DNA from: Candidatus Methylomirabilota bacterium
GTDB taxonomy: Bacteria; Methylomirabilota; Methylomirabilia; Methylomirabilales; Methylomirabilaceae
Direction of reading: 5' to 3'
DNA: 64,000 bases
Assembly: GCA_028870115.1 (NCBI GenBank)
Contig: JAGWQH010000055.1
Location: 26,297-90,296 of the forward strand
How positions within the stretch are numbered: position 1 is the first letter of the stretch; the number at the start of each line of letters is the position of its first letter. The translations under genes were made by a program, and so were the position numbers. This document shows, piece by piece, positions 15,281-24,619 of this stretch. Under the pieces are notes generated by a model, which had not been told where the DNA came from, did no database searches, and saw only the letters and a program-made list of their open reading frames with translations.

Positions 15281-16539
15281 TTGAAATCCCGGAACAGTTG
15301 CAGCAGCGGCACAAACGCCTCAGGCCCGACAAGTCCGCCGATGGTGGCAAGGACGGTCCCGATCACCATAGAGAGCAGCAGAAACGCTTTTCCCAGATCC
15401 TGCCCCCGCAAGGTCCCAACCAGTACCGGCTCGCGCGAGAGGTACGCGCTCGCGGCGTACAGCTCCTCGCCGATCAGTGTGTAATCGCAGGTCGTAATGA
15501 AGAAAGGCAGTTGCAGATCGGCGTCGGTCCCGGCGATCTGGATCGCCCCGGTCCCGGCGCCGGTCTCTGCCAGCAACAGCGCCTCAGCATAGTAAAAGCC
15601 CATGAAGAAATTAGCTGCCGGCCGCTCCCGGAGCATAATACCGTTCACCGCGGCGGTGTAGCTGAACTGATCGTTGGTGATGAAGAAGTTGGAGTCATCA
15701 CGATAGGCATCGGGTCGTCCAGCCTCCAGGTATGACTCCTTGACGATCTCCTGACAGATGGCCATGACGATCGGGTCCCGATGCGGCACCTGGAGCTGCG
15801 TATCGTACGCCGCCGTCTTCTTCGCAACCTGCCCAAGGATCACCGTCGCCGCAATAGTCGAAAGACTCGACATATCGTCGGAACCGGTAAGGTAGAGGAT
15901 CGGCCGTCCCATCTCGGTCGCACGACCGATCGCCTCCTCCACCGCATCCAGACCCGGAATCCGGCGCAGGAAGATAGCGGGATGTCGCTTAGCCTGGGCA
16001 ATCGCAAACAGGACAAGAGCGGAGAAGAGAACCATTAGCAGAAAGTTGTTCGCCTTTGCCAGGTTGAAAAAATTTGGCGCCGGGACGGCGGATTGCACCG
16101 GCCCTTCAATCGTCTGCATCCCGCCTGCCTGGCCGGCAGACAGGTCGGTCGCCGCCACCTTGAAGAAGTAAGTCCGGCCGTTCTCGAGGCGGAGATCTTG
16201 CGTCGATTTTACCTGGTAAAAGTGATACGCCTTGCTCCGATCCCAGCTCCACCAGGGGCGATCAACATCACTCTTGTAGTGGGTGTCGGCAGCAAACTCG
16301 GCGAGTCGCGTAAAGGGTCCTTGCGCCTGATCGGCTATGTAGATTTGATAGCGAACTGTCGGTCCATCGAACGGGGCTGCCCGCCACGACAGTCCGATGC
16401 TGCCCCCGCCATCGCCGGGCATATCGAAGGCCTCGAACTGCTCGGGAGGGGAAAGGGATAAGGCGAAAGTGGAAGGTGGAGGGAGGAGGGGAAACAGGAC
16501 GAAAAGAACTGCGACGGCAAGAGCGCGCACGATGCTCAC
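15277..16539 (-). CDS. Fibronectin-III-like membrane protein (DUF6754-like)
   Basis: A 420-aa protein with a signal peptide, then a fibronectin type III-like region at about residues 30-150 (IGLSWRAAPFDGPTVRYQIYIADQ; NGRTYFFKVAATDLSAGQAG). One membrane segment follows (NFFNLAKANNFLLMVLFSALVLFAI). The cytoplasmic part has a conserved block AIGRATEMGRPILYLTGSDDMSSLSTIAATVILGQVA, and the C-terminus has a last membrane segment. This arrangement matches DUF6754 proteins, coded next to glutamate-mutase-L-like genes. The reaction is unknown. Four-bp overlaps with both neighbours show it belongs to the operon. Confidence 0.7.
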   Translation of the reverse strand: MSIVRALAVAVLFVLFPLLPPPSTFALSLSPPEQFEAFDMPGDGGGSIGLSWRAAPFDGPTVRYQIYIADQAQGPFTRLAEFAADTHYKSDVDRPWWSWDRSKAYHFYQVKSTQDLRLENGRTYFFKVAATDLSAGQAGGMQTIEGPVQSAVPAPNFFNLAKANNFLLMVLFSALVLFAIAQAKRHPAIFLRRIPGLDAVEEAIGRATEMGRPILYLTGSDDMSSLSTIAATVILGQVAKKTAAYDTQLQVPHRDPIVMAICQEIVKESYLEAGRPDAYRDDSNFFITNDQFSYTAAVNGIMLRERPAANFFMGFYYAEALLLAETGAGTGAIQIAGTDADLQLPFFITTCDYTLIGEELYAASAYLSREPVLVGTLRGQDLGKAFLLLSMVIGTVLATIGGLVGPEAFVPLLQLFRDFK

Positions 16540-17678
16540 GCTTCCAGTAGTTCTACGTTGGCGCGAGGGACGACGATCTGCTGCCCGTCGTCAAGCTCCG
16601 CTTCCAGAACGCGGACCTTGCTTCCCGTGGCCAGCAACCGAAGGTTCGCCGGAAGGGCGGATACTTTACAAATCCGGCCAAAATACGGCTCCCGGATAAT
16701 CCTGATCTGATCGCCGACCTGCAGTCCGCTTCCCACGCCTGCGGTCTCATCCGCTGAAGGCTGAAGGCTGAAGGCTGAAGGCTCCCCCATCGGAACAATC
16801 ACCTCGGGCCTGATAACGCCGGCCCGGATCTGCGTCGCTCCTGAGCAGGATGCGCGCCGGCCGACCTTGGATGACAGGAGGTCGAAGGTTCGCCGAGCCA
16901 TGGCAATTCGGCCAAATCCTTCGGTAATGATCAGCGTGAGACCAACCTGTTCAGTTCCGGTGATGGCAACGCCAAGGTCCCGCCCGAGGAGCAGTTTCAG
17001 ATCGAGGTCGTGGATACCGCCTACGACGACAGCGGCCACCCCCGCCTGCTTTGCCCTGGCAAAGCCGTCCCGACCGATCAGCGAGCCGCCCACGAGGATC
17101 GTCCCCCGGTGCGCATCGGTAATCCGCTCCGGCGTGAGTTCGTCCTCGCGGTTGTCGACAGCGACTGCGATCGTGCCCACAGCCTCGCCGCCGATGCCGA
17201 AAATCCCCTGCACCAGACTGCACGCCGTCTCCACGGTGGCTCCCTGACCCGGGATGGTCTCAACCACAAGGCCGTCGAGATAGGCCGTCAAGGCCAGTGG
17301 TCTTGGCGGTTCTCTCAGGAACACCTGCCCGGTCACCTCGGACACGGTCTCGATCGTTCCGGTGATCGGGGAAGGGACCTGGGTCTTCAACCATTTGATG
17401 AGTGGCTTATTTTCGGCCAACGGCTCCCCGGCGCGGACCGCATCGCCCTCTTTTTTTTGCATGTAGCGCCGGACCTCCTGCGGAACGATCCCCAGCAGGT
17501 TGACCACATTCACCGCGTGGACCTTGCCCGGCAACTCGGTCTGAGCAATCACCGTAGCAGCGGTGACCGCCTGCCCCTGGTGGACAAGCACCTGCCCCGG
17601 AATCGGCAAGATCCGCCGCTTCCGAACCACGGTCTGCGGCGCCATACGCAAGCCTGGTGTGTATGAATGAGCCATCAC
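16536..17678 (-). CDS. Conserved barrel/KOW-like protein upstream of the DUF6754-like gene
   Basis: A 380-aa soluble protein. Residues about 25-120 look like a barrel-sandwich (lipoyl/RnfC-like) fold: PGQVLVHQGQAVTAATVIAQTELPG and KKEGDAVRAGEPLAE with the turn SPITGTIETVSEVTGQV. The middle has glycine-rich alpha/beta sequence (GTILVGGSLIGRDGFARAKQAGVAAVVVGGIHDLDL). The C-terminal 70 residues resemble a KOW/NusG-type barrel (VGDQIRIIREPYFGRICKV). No lipoyl-type lysine motif is certain. Four copies of a 7-bp tandem repeat lie in the linker before the last domain. The function is unknown; it sits 10 bp downstream of the MutL-like gene. Confidence 0.7.
   Translation of the reverse strand: MMAHSYTPGLRMAPQTVVRKRRILPIPGQVLVHQGQAVTAATVIAQTELPGKVHAVNVVNLLGIVPQEVRRYMQKKEGDAVRAGEPLAENKPLIKWLKTQVPSPITGTIETVSEVTGQVFLREPPRPLALTAYLDGLVVETIPGQGATVETACSLVQGIFGIGGEAVGTIAVAVDNREDELTPERITDAHRGTILVGGSLIGRDGFARAKQAGVAAVVVGGIHDLDLKLLLGRDLGVAITGTEQVGLTLIITEGFGRIAMARRTFDLLSSKVGRRASCSGATQIRAGVIRPEVIVPMGEPSAFSLQPSADETAGVGSGLQVGDQIRIIREPYFGRICKVSALPANLRLLATGSKVRVLEAELDDGQQIVVPRANVELLEA
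16753..16780. repeat. Heptanucleotide microsatellite (GCTGAAG)4 inside a coding region
   Basis: Four perfect tandem copies of GCTGAAG followed by a partial fifth. The unit is not a multiple of three, so gain or loss of one copy would shift the frame of the 380-aa gene before its C-terminal domain. Confidence 0.9.
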
Positions 17679-17688
17679 TCAGCAGGGA

Positions 17689-19491
17689 TTAGGGGTTAGG
17701 GGATAGGGTGTATGTAGGATACAGATCCATTGCTGCTGCCCAGTCACGCAGTTGGGTAACTCGCTCCGATTCCTCCTCTGCCAGGTAGAGCGGCCGTCCT
17801 CTGGCATCCAAGATCAGCCCGACTACGCCGCCTTTTACCTTCACCGTCACCGGCTTCCCCTTCCCGGCCCCCAGATCAAAGCCCTTCGACGGCTCCGCCA
17901 GAAGTTCGGCTTCTGCTCCGGTGGGAAGATCGAGGCAAAGAATCTCCCCGAAGCGAAGCGTACCCTGCGCTTGCCGACCATCTGGAAATCGGGCGGTATA
18001 TGCGAAACACGGCTCGCCGCGCTTCGCCCTCCCCTCGGCGGCCAGGCAACTGCCCAGTGGAACCAGACAATCTTTCAGAAAAACCTCAGTGGCGGCTCGC
18101 TCGTTGACCTGGGACAGCACACCGAGGTGCGGCATCATGAAGATACTGTCTACTGCGAGTTGCGTCAGTCCAAGCGGCTGGTAGGCGTCGATCATCATCA
18201 TCATCGCCTGAACGCGGCGCGGCGCATGGGACAGGATCCCGCCGCTCCCGATGATGAGATCGATCCGGTAGAGGTCGATGAGGCTCTTCCCGCCCTCTTC
18301 CTGCTCGAAGGCATCCGCGATGGTTCGTTCCTGCTGAACACCCTTCAGACTGACGGCCAGCGCCTTGTGTTGGTCAAAGGCAAGACGGAGTGCCTCCCGA
18401 GCGATCGCCTGCTCCAGGGCCAGATCCGCCAACGTCTGAGGGATCGTGGTGGGGCGGATCATCTTATTCTTGATCCGATTCCGCAGCTCCTGCTCTGCAA
18501 TCGGTTCGACCAGCCACCGTTCGATCTTTTCGATACCGGCCTCGGCCAGGACATTACTTACGCTATAACTCATCCCCAGATTGGCGCTGACTGTGCGGGT
18601 AAACTGCCCGTCCATCACTGAGAACACATCCGTTGTGGCACCGCCGATATCCACACCCAGCAGGTTCAACCCCTGCGCCTTTGCCGCCTGCTCCATGATG
18701 AGGCCGACGGCGGCGGGCGTCGGCATGATCGGCGCACCCGTCCACCCCATAAGCGTTCCGTACCCCGGCGCCTGAGCCATGACATGCTCGAGAAACAGGT
18801 CGTGGATCGTGTGGCGGGCCGGTCCGAGATTCTCCCGCTCCAGGATGGGCCGGATGTTGTCGGTCATGACGAGGGCCGTTCGATCGCCCAGAATCTCCTG
18901 AACCCGATTCCGCGCATCTTTGTTTCCGGCAAAGATAACCGGAAGCTTAAAGCTCCCGCCGAGCCGAGGCTTCGGATCGGCCGCCCGGATATACTCCGCC
19001 AACTCAACCACGTGTGAGATCGTTCCGCCATCGGTCCCGCCCGACAGCAGGATCATATCGGGCCTCAGCACCCTGATCCGCTCGATCTTCTCATGGGCAG
19101 CCCTGCCATCATTGCCGGCCAGAACGTCCATGACGATGGCGCCGGCGCCAAGGGCGCACCGTTGGGCGCTCTCCGCCGTCATGGCCATCACTACGCCCGC
19201 CACCATCATCTGGAGGCCTCCACCGGCGCTGCTCGTGGAGACGTAAAGATCAACACCGCGGCCCTCCTCGGCAGGCGTCAGAATCTTCTCCCCATCCAGG
19301 ATCTTCCGCCCCGACAGCTCCTCCACCTCCTGAATGGCGTTCAGCACCCCGCGCGTCACATCGTCGAATGGAGCCTCTACGGTGGTCGGGGACTCGCCGC
19401 GGAAGGTCTGACGGTACTCCTCCCCCACCTTCTCGATCAGAATCGCCTTGGTGGTCGTGCTCCCGCAGTCGGTGGCCAGGATCGCCGTCAT
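17689..19491 (-). CDS. MutL/GlmL-like ASKHA ATPase (glutamate mutase activator family)
   Basis: A 600-aa protein starting MTAILATDCGSTTTKAILIE, the phosphate-1 loop of the acetate-kinase/actin/Hsp70 fold. It has further ASKHA blocks LLSGGTDGGT, LLGVDIGGATTDVFSVMDG and IIGSGGILSHAP. Family members (MutL/GlmL) are thought to reactivate B12-dependent glutamate mutase. No mutase subunits are visible nearby, and the operon instead holds membrane proteins, so this paralog may energise a different complex. The ATG at 19491 begins the conserved domain, one base after the preceding stop; the 33-residue upstream extension is not family-like. Confidence 0.85.
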   Translation of the reverse strand: MTAILATDCGSTTTKAILIEKVGEEYRQTFRGESPTTVEAPFDDVTRGVLNAIQEVEELSGRKILDGEKILTPAEEGRGVDLYVSTSSAGGGLQMMVAGVVMAMTAESAQRCALGAGAIVMDVLAGNDGRAAHEKIERIRVLRPDMILLSGGTDGGTISHVVELAEYIRAADPKPRLGGSFKLPVIFAGNKDARNRVQEILGDRTALVMTDNIRPILERENLGPARHTIHDLFLEHVMAQAPGYGTLMGWTGAPIMPTPAAVGLIMEQAAKAQGLNLLGVDIGGATTDVFSVMDGQFTRTVSANLGMSYSVSNVLAEAGIEKIERWLVEPIAEQELRNRIKNKMIRPTTIPQTLADLALEQAIAREALRLAFDQHKALAVSLKGVQQERTIADAFEQEEGGKSLIDLYRIDLIIGSGGILSHAPRRVQAMMMMIDAYQPLGLTQLAVDSIFMMPHLGVLSQVNERAATEVFLKDCLVPLGSCLAAEGRAKRGEPCFAYTARFPDGRQAQGTLRFGEILCLDLPTGAEAELLAEPSKGFDLGAGKGKPVTVKVKGGVVGLILDARGRPLYLAEEESERVTQLRDWAAAMDLYPTYTLSPNP

Positions 19492-19492
19492 C

Positions 19493-19885
19493 TCATGACT
19501 CACGGCGCCCGCCCTCCTCCATGAGTCGAAGCCTGTCGATAAAAACCGCCGGAGTCTCTTCCCGTTCCAGCACGCGCGCCAGCCGTTCAATGTCGTCAGG
19601 GGAGGCGACCATGCCCATGATCGGTGTCAGGGCATGGATCAGTTGACTTGCAAGGAAACCAAGTGGGACGAGAGACTCCACCAGGAATATGGCAGGGGTT
19701 ACAAGACCGCGATCCGCGAGAAGGCGGGCAAAACGATCCAGCAACGCAAGATCTTCCGCGTCGAGCCGGCTGTCTTGCCCGCGGAGTGCGAAGGCATGGG
19801 CGAAGCCGCGGCGCAAGCGGGACCGGGCCCTCGACCAGCGGCCCCTATAAGTTGAAACCTGGGGAACTACTGAAGGAGTCGCCAT
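19493..19885 (-). CDS. Small conserved protein first in the MutL-associated operon
   Basis: A 130-aa protein, arginine-rich at the N-terminus (WSRARSRLRRGFAHAFAL). It then has DAEDLALLDRFARLLADRGLVTPAIFLVESLVPLGFLASQLIHALTPIM and a C-terminal helical part (DDIERLARVLERE). The middle segment is hydrophobic enough to be a membrane or interface helix. Its stop is one base from the MutL-like start, so it is clearly in the same transcript. I do not recognise a named family. A subunit role in the same complex is inferred from gene order. Confidence 0.6.
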   Translation of the reverse strand: MATPSVVPQVSTYRGRWSRARSRLRRGFAHAFALRGQDSRLDAEDLALLDRFARLLADRGLVTPAIFLVESLVPLGFLASQLIHALTPIMGMVASPDDIERLARVLEREETPAVFIDRLRLMEEGGRRES

Positions 19886-19981
19886 AGACCAACAACCCTG
19901 CGCTGCAAATCGTGAACGCCTCTTTCGCCGGAAGATATGGTTCGGCGAAGAATCAGGGGTGGCGGGCCTAGGGACATCGAG

Positions 19982-20353
19982 CTACTTAGCGGCTGAAGGG
20001 ACCTGCCCCTGCGGCGTCTGTCCGGCTGGAGACGTTGACGGCGCTGGAACACCGGTCGGAGGAGATGCGGGAGCCGGGGCGGTCTGCTTGACCCGTTCCT
20101 CTGTAATCACCGAGGAAGTACCCCTGCGCTCCGACAAAATAGTCAGTAAGAGCGAAGAGACCATAAAGAGCACAGCCGCCGCCAGCGTCAGCTTACTCAA
20201 GAAGGTCGCCGCGCCGCGCCCACCGAAGACGGTCTGACTCGAGCCGCCGCCAAATGCGGCGCCAATATCGGCGCCCTTGCCGCTCTGAAGGAGCACAATC
20301 ACGACGAGTACCACTGCAATAAGCAGATGCAAAACGGAAAGCGCGATGATCAT
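19982..20353 (-). CDS. secG: Preprotein translocase subunit SecG
   Basis: A 123-aa protein with two membrane helices ([22 protein letters not shown] at the start and [23 protein letters not shown] at about 50-72) joined by the diagnostic loop [24 protein letters not shown]. The C-terminal proline/threonine-rich tail is typical. SecG is the accessory subunit of the SecYEG channel in the inner membrane. It lies just downstream of tpiA, the common order pgk-tpiA-secG in many bacteria. Confidence 0.95.
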   Translation of the reverse strand: MIIALSVLHLLIAVVLVVIVLLQSGKGADIGAAFGGGSSQTVFGGRGAATFLSKLTLAAAVLFMVSSLLLTILSERRGTSSVITEERVKQTAPAPASPPTGVPAPSTSPAGQTPQGQVPSAAK

Positions 20354-20396
20354 TCATGCCTCCTCAAATACCTTATACCCTCAACCCTCTGCACTG

Positions 20397-21155
20397 TTAT
20401 CTTCTGGCAGCTTTTGCGATCGCCGCGAACGAATCGGCCTGTAAACTTGCCCCGCCGACCAGTGCGCCGTCGATCTCAGATCGCTCCAGCAACTCCTTGG
20501 CGTTCTCCGGCTTGACACTTCCTCCGTAGAGGATACGGATATCGGACGCGATCTCGGCATCGAACAGCATGGCGACGGTCTTGCGGATATGGGCGTGCAT
20601 CTCCTCAGCCTGGCTCGGGGTGGCCGTCTTGCCTGTGCCAATGGCCCAAACCGGCTCATACGCGAGGACGAGCCGTTGAACCTGCTCAGGCAACAGCCCC
20701 GACAGCGCCCCCTTAAGCTGTGTCTCCACAACAGCGTACGCGCGACCCGCCTCTCGCTCGGTGAGGGTCTCACCTATACAGATGATCGGCCTAAGGCCGC
20801 TTGCCAAGGCAGCACGGCTCTTTTTATTCACCCACTCATCGGTCTCTCCGAAATACTGGCGTCGCTCGGAGTGGCCGATGATGACATAGCGGCACCCGAT
20901 ATCCCGGAGCATCTCGGCCGATACCTCGCCGGTATAGGCCCCCTCCTTTGCCCAATGCAGATCCTGCGCGCCAAGGCCTATCTTTGACCCGGCAACGACC
21001 TGGCCGACCGCAGCAAGCGCCGTAAATGGAGGGCACACCACCAGCTCCGGCCCATCGAACGACCACAAAGCCTTTACTACTCCCTCCGCCAAGACGATAG
21101 CCTCTGAAGGAGTTTTATACATCTTCCAGTTACCGGCAATGACTGGGATCCGCAC
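20397..21155 (-). CDS. tpiA: Triose-phosphate isomerase
   Basis: A 252-aa TIM-barrel enzyme that interconverts dihydroxyacetone phosphate and glyceraldehyde 3-phosphate. All signatures are present: NWKMYK at 9-14 (catalytic Lys13 type), [13 protein letters not shown] with the catalytic histidine, [15 protein letters not shown] with the catalytic glutamate and flexible loop 6, and [12 protein letters not shown] for phosphate binding. The start is a GTG at 21155. It follows pgk and gap on the same strand, a lower-glycolysis operon. Length is normal. Confidence 0.97.
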   Translation of the reverse strand: MRIPVIAGNWKMYKTPSEAIVLAEGVVKALWSFDGPELVVCPPFTALAAVGQVVAGSKIGLGAQDLHWAKEGAYTGEVSAEMLRDIGCRYVIIGHSERRQYFGETDEWVNKKSRAALASGLRPIICIGETLTEREAGRAYAVVETQLKGALSGLLPEQVQRLVLAYEPVWAIGTGKTATPSQAEEMHAHIRKTVAMLFDAEIASDIRILYGGSVKPENAKELLERSEIDGALVGGASLQADSFAAIAKAARR

Positions 21156-21170
21156 CCTCTCTCCTATCCC

Positions 21171-22358
21171 CTAGCTCTTATCGGTAAGCGCGGCGATGCC
21201 CGGCAGTTCCTTCCCTTCCAGAAACTCCAGAGATGCGCCCCCTCCCGTAGAAATATGAGTCATCCGGTCAGCAACTCCAGCCTGGGCCACAGCGGCGGCC
21301 GTATCACCGCCACCGATCACTGAATGCGCACCCGAGGTCGCGACCGCCTTGGCCAGAGCAAACGTCCCCTCCCGGAACGGCAATAGCTCGAAGACGCCCA
21401 TCGGCCCGTTCCACAGGATCGTTTTTGCGCGCTCAACCTCCCGAACAAACCGGCTGATCGTCGCGGAACCGATATCAAGACCCATCGAACCGATCGGGAT
21501 ACTCCCCTCCACCTGCCGGGTAGGCGCATCTGCGTCGATTCGCTCGGCAATCACATGGTCACTGGGCAGATGGATGGCCACATTCGAACGGCCGGCCTGC
21601 TCCATCGTCTCCTGCGCGACCTTCAGTCCGTGGGCCTCTACTCGAGAGCTCCCCACTTCGTGGCCTTGAGCCTTCAGGAACGTATAGGCCATGCCGCCGC
21701 CGATCAGGAAACCGTCCACCTTCGGGAGCAGATTGGCCAGGACACCGATCTTGTCCGACACCTTCGCGCCGCCAAGGATGGCGATGAAGGGGCGCGCGGG
21801 GTGGTCGAGCAGCGCCCCGAGCTGTTTGAGTTCCGTTTGCATGAGAAAACCGCATGCCGACTGCTTGACGAACCGTGTCACGCCGACAGTGGAGGCATGA
21901 GCGCGGTGCGCCGTCCCAAAGGCGTCGTTGACGTACAGGTCACACAGCTCCGCCAGCGCCCTGGAGAACGCCTCATCGTTCTTTTCTTCCTCCGGATGAA
22001 AGCGGCAGTTCTCCAGCATGAGCACATGCCCCGGCCCCATCCTGTCGATCCGGGCCTTCACCTCCGGCCCCACGCAATCCTCGGCCATCTCTACCGGAGC
22101 CCCCAGCAATGCAGCCAGCCGCCGTGCCACCGGCCCGAGGCTGAACTGCGGGTTGGGGCCGCCCTTGGGCCGGCCAAGGTGGGAGATGAGTATGACCTTC
22201 GCCCCATGTCGGACCGCGTAGCCGATGGTCGGAAGGGCCGCGCGGATGCGCGTGTCGTCGGTAATCATTCCCTGCTCGTCAATCGGGACGTTGAAATCGA
22301 CGCGAATCAGGAGCCGCTTGCCCTGAAGTTCCAGGTCATCGATGCATAGCTTAGCCAT
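21171..22358 (-). CDS. pgk: Phosphoglycerate kinase
   Basis: A 395-aa glycolytic kinase converting 1,3-bisphosphoglycerate and ADP to 3-phosphoglycerate and ATP. It shows RVDFNVP near residue 20, [64 protein letters not shown] and the C-terminal nucleotide loop [17 protein letters not shown] chose the ATG at 22358 ([11 protein letters not shown]), with GTGAG just upstream; a GTG nine bases earlier is the alternative. It is 15 bp upstream of tpiA and shares its transcript. Confidence 0.96.
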   Translation of the reverse strand: MAKLCIDDLELQGKRLLIRVDFNVPIDEQGMITDDTRIRAALPTIGYAVRHGAKVILISHLGRPKGGPNPQFSLGPVARRLAALLGAPVEMAEDCVGPEVKARIDRMGPGHVLMLENCRFHPEEEKNDEAFSRALAELCDLYVNDAFGTAHRAHASTVGVTRFVKQSACGFLMQTELKQLGALLDHPARPFIAILGGAKVSDKIGVLANLLPKVDGFLIGGGMAYTFLKAQGHEVGSSRVEAHGLKVAQETMEQAGRSNVAIHLPSDHVIAERIDADAPTRQVEGSIPIGSMGLDIGSATISRFVREVERAKTILWNGPMGVFELLPFREGTFALAKAVATSGAHSVIGGGDTAAAVAQAGVADRMTHISTGGGASLEFLEGKELPGIAALTDKS

Positions 22359-22422
22359 ATCACTCACGGTGCAAAAGGAGATTGGAACTTACTACCGCAA
22401 CAGAAATCAGTCTTGCTGTATT

Positions 22423-22572
22423 GTCATTGCAAGCGACCGCAGGAAGCGCGGTAATCCGACACGCAGTGTCGTGGCGAGGCGGAGCCGAAGCCATCTCGAT
22501 GAGATTCCTCGCTTTGCTCGGAATGACCCTTCGGGCCAGATTGCTTCAGTCGCTGCGCTCCCTCGCAATGAC
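22423..22572. repeat. Interspersed repeat, family B, inverted copy
   Basis: Bounded by GTCATTGCAAGCGACC and CCTCGCAATGAC. The block ATTCCTCGCTTTGCTCGG through AGATTGCTTC is the reverse complement of part of the 5987-6108 copy. It separates gap from pgk. Confidence 0.85.
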
Positions 22573-22605
22573 GCTTCCCGAAATAATGCGGTTGTAAGAG
22601 AGTCG

Positions 22606-23607
22606 TCACCGACTACCGATAAACTTGATCAAATCGCGGACTCGACAGGAATAGCCCCACTCATTGTCATACCAGGACAGCACCTTGACTAGGGTGCCGT
22701 CTACGACCGATGTCGAAAGACTATCCACAATCGACGAAAGCGAATTGCCGTTAAAATCGACAGAGACCAACGGCTCCTCGCAGAAACCGAGGATCCCCTT
22801 CAATTCTCCGTCGGCAGCCTTCCGAAGGGCCGCATTGACCTCTGCGACCGTGACCACCCGCTCCGTCTCCGCAACGAGATCGACCAGCGAGACGTTCGCC
22901 GTCGGGACGCGGATGGCGAGCCCGTGCATCTTTCCCTGAAGCGCAGGAAGCACCAGGCCCACCGCTTTGGCCGCCCCGGTGCTGGTGGGTATCTGGGAGA
23001 GAGCGGCAGCCCTCGCCCGGCGGAGATCAGAATGGGGCAGATCCAGGATCTGCTGGTCGTTGGTATAGGAATGGATGGTGGTCACGAGGCTATGGCGAAT
23101 CCCGAACTGCTCCATGATCACCTTCGCGATGGGCGCAAGGCAGTTGGTGGTGCAGGATGCATTGCTGATGACCGCATGCTTCGTCGGATCATACATCGTC
23201 TCATTGACACCCAGAACAATGGTGATGTCCGGGTCCTTGGCCGGCGCTGAAATGATGACCTTCTGCGCCCCGGCCTGAAGATGCTTACTCGCGCCCGCCT
23301 TGTCGGTGAAGCGTCCGGTCGATTCGACGACGACCTGTATCCCCAGCTCTTTCCAGGGGAGCGCCGCCGGGTCTCTCTGAGCAAAGACCTTGATCTCGCG
23401 GCCGTCTACGACGATAGCGTTCTCTTTGGCCTGTACCTCTGCTTGTAGCGTCCCATGGACAGAATCGTACTTCAACAGGTGCGCGAGCGTCCTGGCATCG
23501 GTGATGTCATTGACCGCCACGAACTCCAACGCGGGATCTTCCAGCGCCGCTCGAAACGCATTTCGACCGATGCGACCGAATCCGTTGATCGCAGCCTTAA
23601 TCGCCAT
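22606..23607 (-). CDS. gap: Type I glyceraldehyde-3-phosphate dehydrogenase
   Basis: A 333-aa enzyme oxidising glyceraldehyde 3-phosphate with NAD and phosphate. The N-terminal dinucleotide motif is AINGFGRIGRNAFRA, the catalytic cysteine is in SNASCTTNCLAPIAKV (about residue 150), and DLPHSDLRRARAAALSQIPTSTGAAKAVGLVLP and WYDNEWGYSCRV are conserved. I place the start at the ATG at 23607, preceded by GAGAGG; the longer frame adds 23 unrelated residues. It heads the gap-pgk-tpiA-secG series on the minus strand. Confidence 0.97.
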   Translation of the reverse strand: MAIKAAINGFGRIGRNAFRAALEDPALEFVAVNDITDARTLAHLLKYDSVHGTLQAEVQAKENAIVVDGREIKVFAQRDPAALPWKELGIQVVVESTGRFTDKAGASKHLQAGAQKVIISAPAKDPDITIVLGVNETMYDPTKHAVISNASCTTNCLAPIAKVIMEQFGIRHSLVTTIHSYTNDQQILDLPHSDLRRARAAALSQIPTSTGAAKAVGLVLPALQGKMHGLAIRVPTANVSLVDLVAETERVVTVAEVNAALRKAADGELKGILGFCEEPLVSVDFNGNSLSSIVDSLSTSVVDGTLVKVLSWYDNEWGYSCRVRDLIKFIGSR

Positions 23608-23848
23608 ACCTCTCTTCTCCTTCTTGAAATGAGACAACGACGACGGTTGTTCCAATGGACGAACGAATGACCACAAGGTATTCCCTTTGAAGGCAGGTCA
23701 GCGCCTTTTTATAAGGCCTTTGATCCCAAATGTCAATCCCTTAAGGTCAACCCTCCATAGAATTTTTTCGCGCTCCCTCTCGCTCCCTTAGTCTCTCGAA
23801 CGGCTGATCCGCCCGCTTCAATGATTTGGCGGGGCTCCACAGGTATCT

Positions 23849-24619
23849 TCACTCTACTCGAGCGAGGGTGTAGACTCCGACTTTTTCGGCGCCGGCGGCG
23901 AGGAGGGTTCTGGCGCACTCGCCGGCGGTCGCGCCGGTTGTAAAGACATCGTCAATCAGCAGGAGCCTCCTGTCCTTCACTCGATCGGGCCGCGTGACGG
24001 CAAACGCGCCCTTGACGTTGTTCTCCCGCTCTCGCCGACCCCCGCTTTGGGCCTCCGTGGCTCGGACCCGCCGCAGCAGGCGCTCGCCAACCTCAAGGCC
24101 GAAGCTTTGCCCGACCTCCTTCGCCAAGAGCGCCGCCTGGTTAAAGCCTCGCGTACGCTCCCGATTGGGATGGAGTGGGACCGGAATCAGCAGATCGAAC
24201 TCACGGGGATCAAATAGACATCCGGCGGTCTCGACCATCAGACGACCCAGATGACGGGATAGCATACGGCGACCGCCATACTTGAACAGGAGGATGGCCT
24301 GGCGCATTGTCCCTTCGGCCTCATACAACGTTGCCGCCCTCGCCATGGCGAACGACGGCAACCGCTCTCGACAAGATCCGCACAGGTGGTCAGGACTCGC
24401 CTCTAGGCTCTTCGGCGAGGCGAAGGGCCTGCCGCAACGGGGGCAGAACGGTTCGGTAACGGGCTGAATCTTGAGCCAACAGCAGCCACAGATAAGTGAG
24501 CGGCGAGTGGCATCCAGGGGTCGATGGCAGACTCGGCAGGGGGAGGGAAAGATGAGATGAAGAAAGGCCGCCAGCAGTTCCTTCAGCTCCGTTCTTCTTC
24601 CTCCTGACAGGCAATGCAA
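23849..24619 (-). CDS. ComF family protein (double zinc ribbon, phosphoribosyltransferase-like)
   Basis: A 256-aa protein with the ComF layout: an N-terminal zinc ribbon (CRVCHRPLD...CGCCWLKI; CPRCGRPF; LCGSCRERLP), a linker with ILLFKYGGRRMLSRHLGRL, and a C-terminal phosphoribosyltransferase fold with VPLHPNRERTRGFNQAALLAKEVG and the PRPP loop LLLIDDVFTTGAT. The family is linked to DNA uptake and recombination; the exact reaction is not settled. A TTG start at 24619 overlaps the DksA-like gene by 37 bp; other starts a little downstream are possible. Confidence 0.9.
   Translation of the reverse strand: MHCLSGGRRTELKELLAAFLHLIFPSPCRVCHRPLDATRRSLICGCCWLKIQPVTEPFCPRCGRPFASPKSLEASPDHLCGSCRERLPSFAMARAATLYEAEGTMRQAILLFKYGGRRMLSRHLGRLMVETAGCLFDPREFDLLIPVPLHPNRERTRGFNQAALLAKEVGQSFGLEVGERLLRRVRATEAQSGGRRERENNVKGAFAVTRPDRVKDRRLLLIDDVFTTGATAGECARTLLAAGAEKVGVYTLARVE

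Noticed and set aside
17752..18621. 289-aa plus-strand frame
   Set aside because: Shadow of the MutL-like ATPase, which has unmistakable ASKHA motifs.
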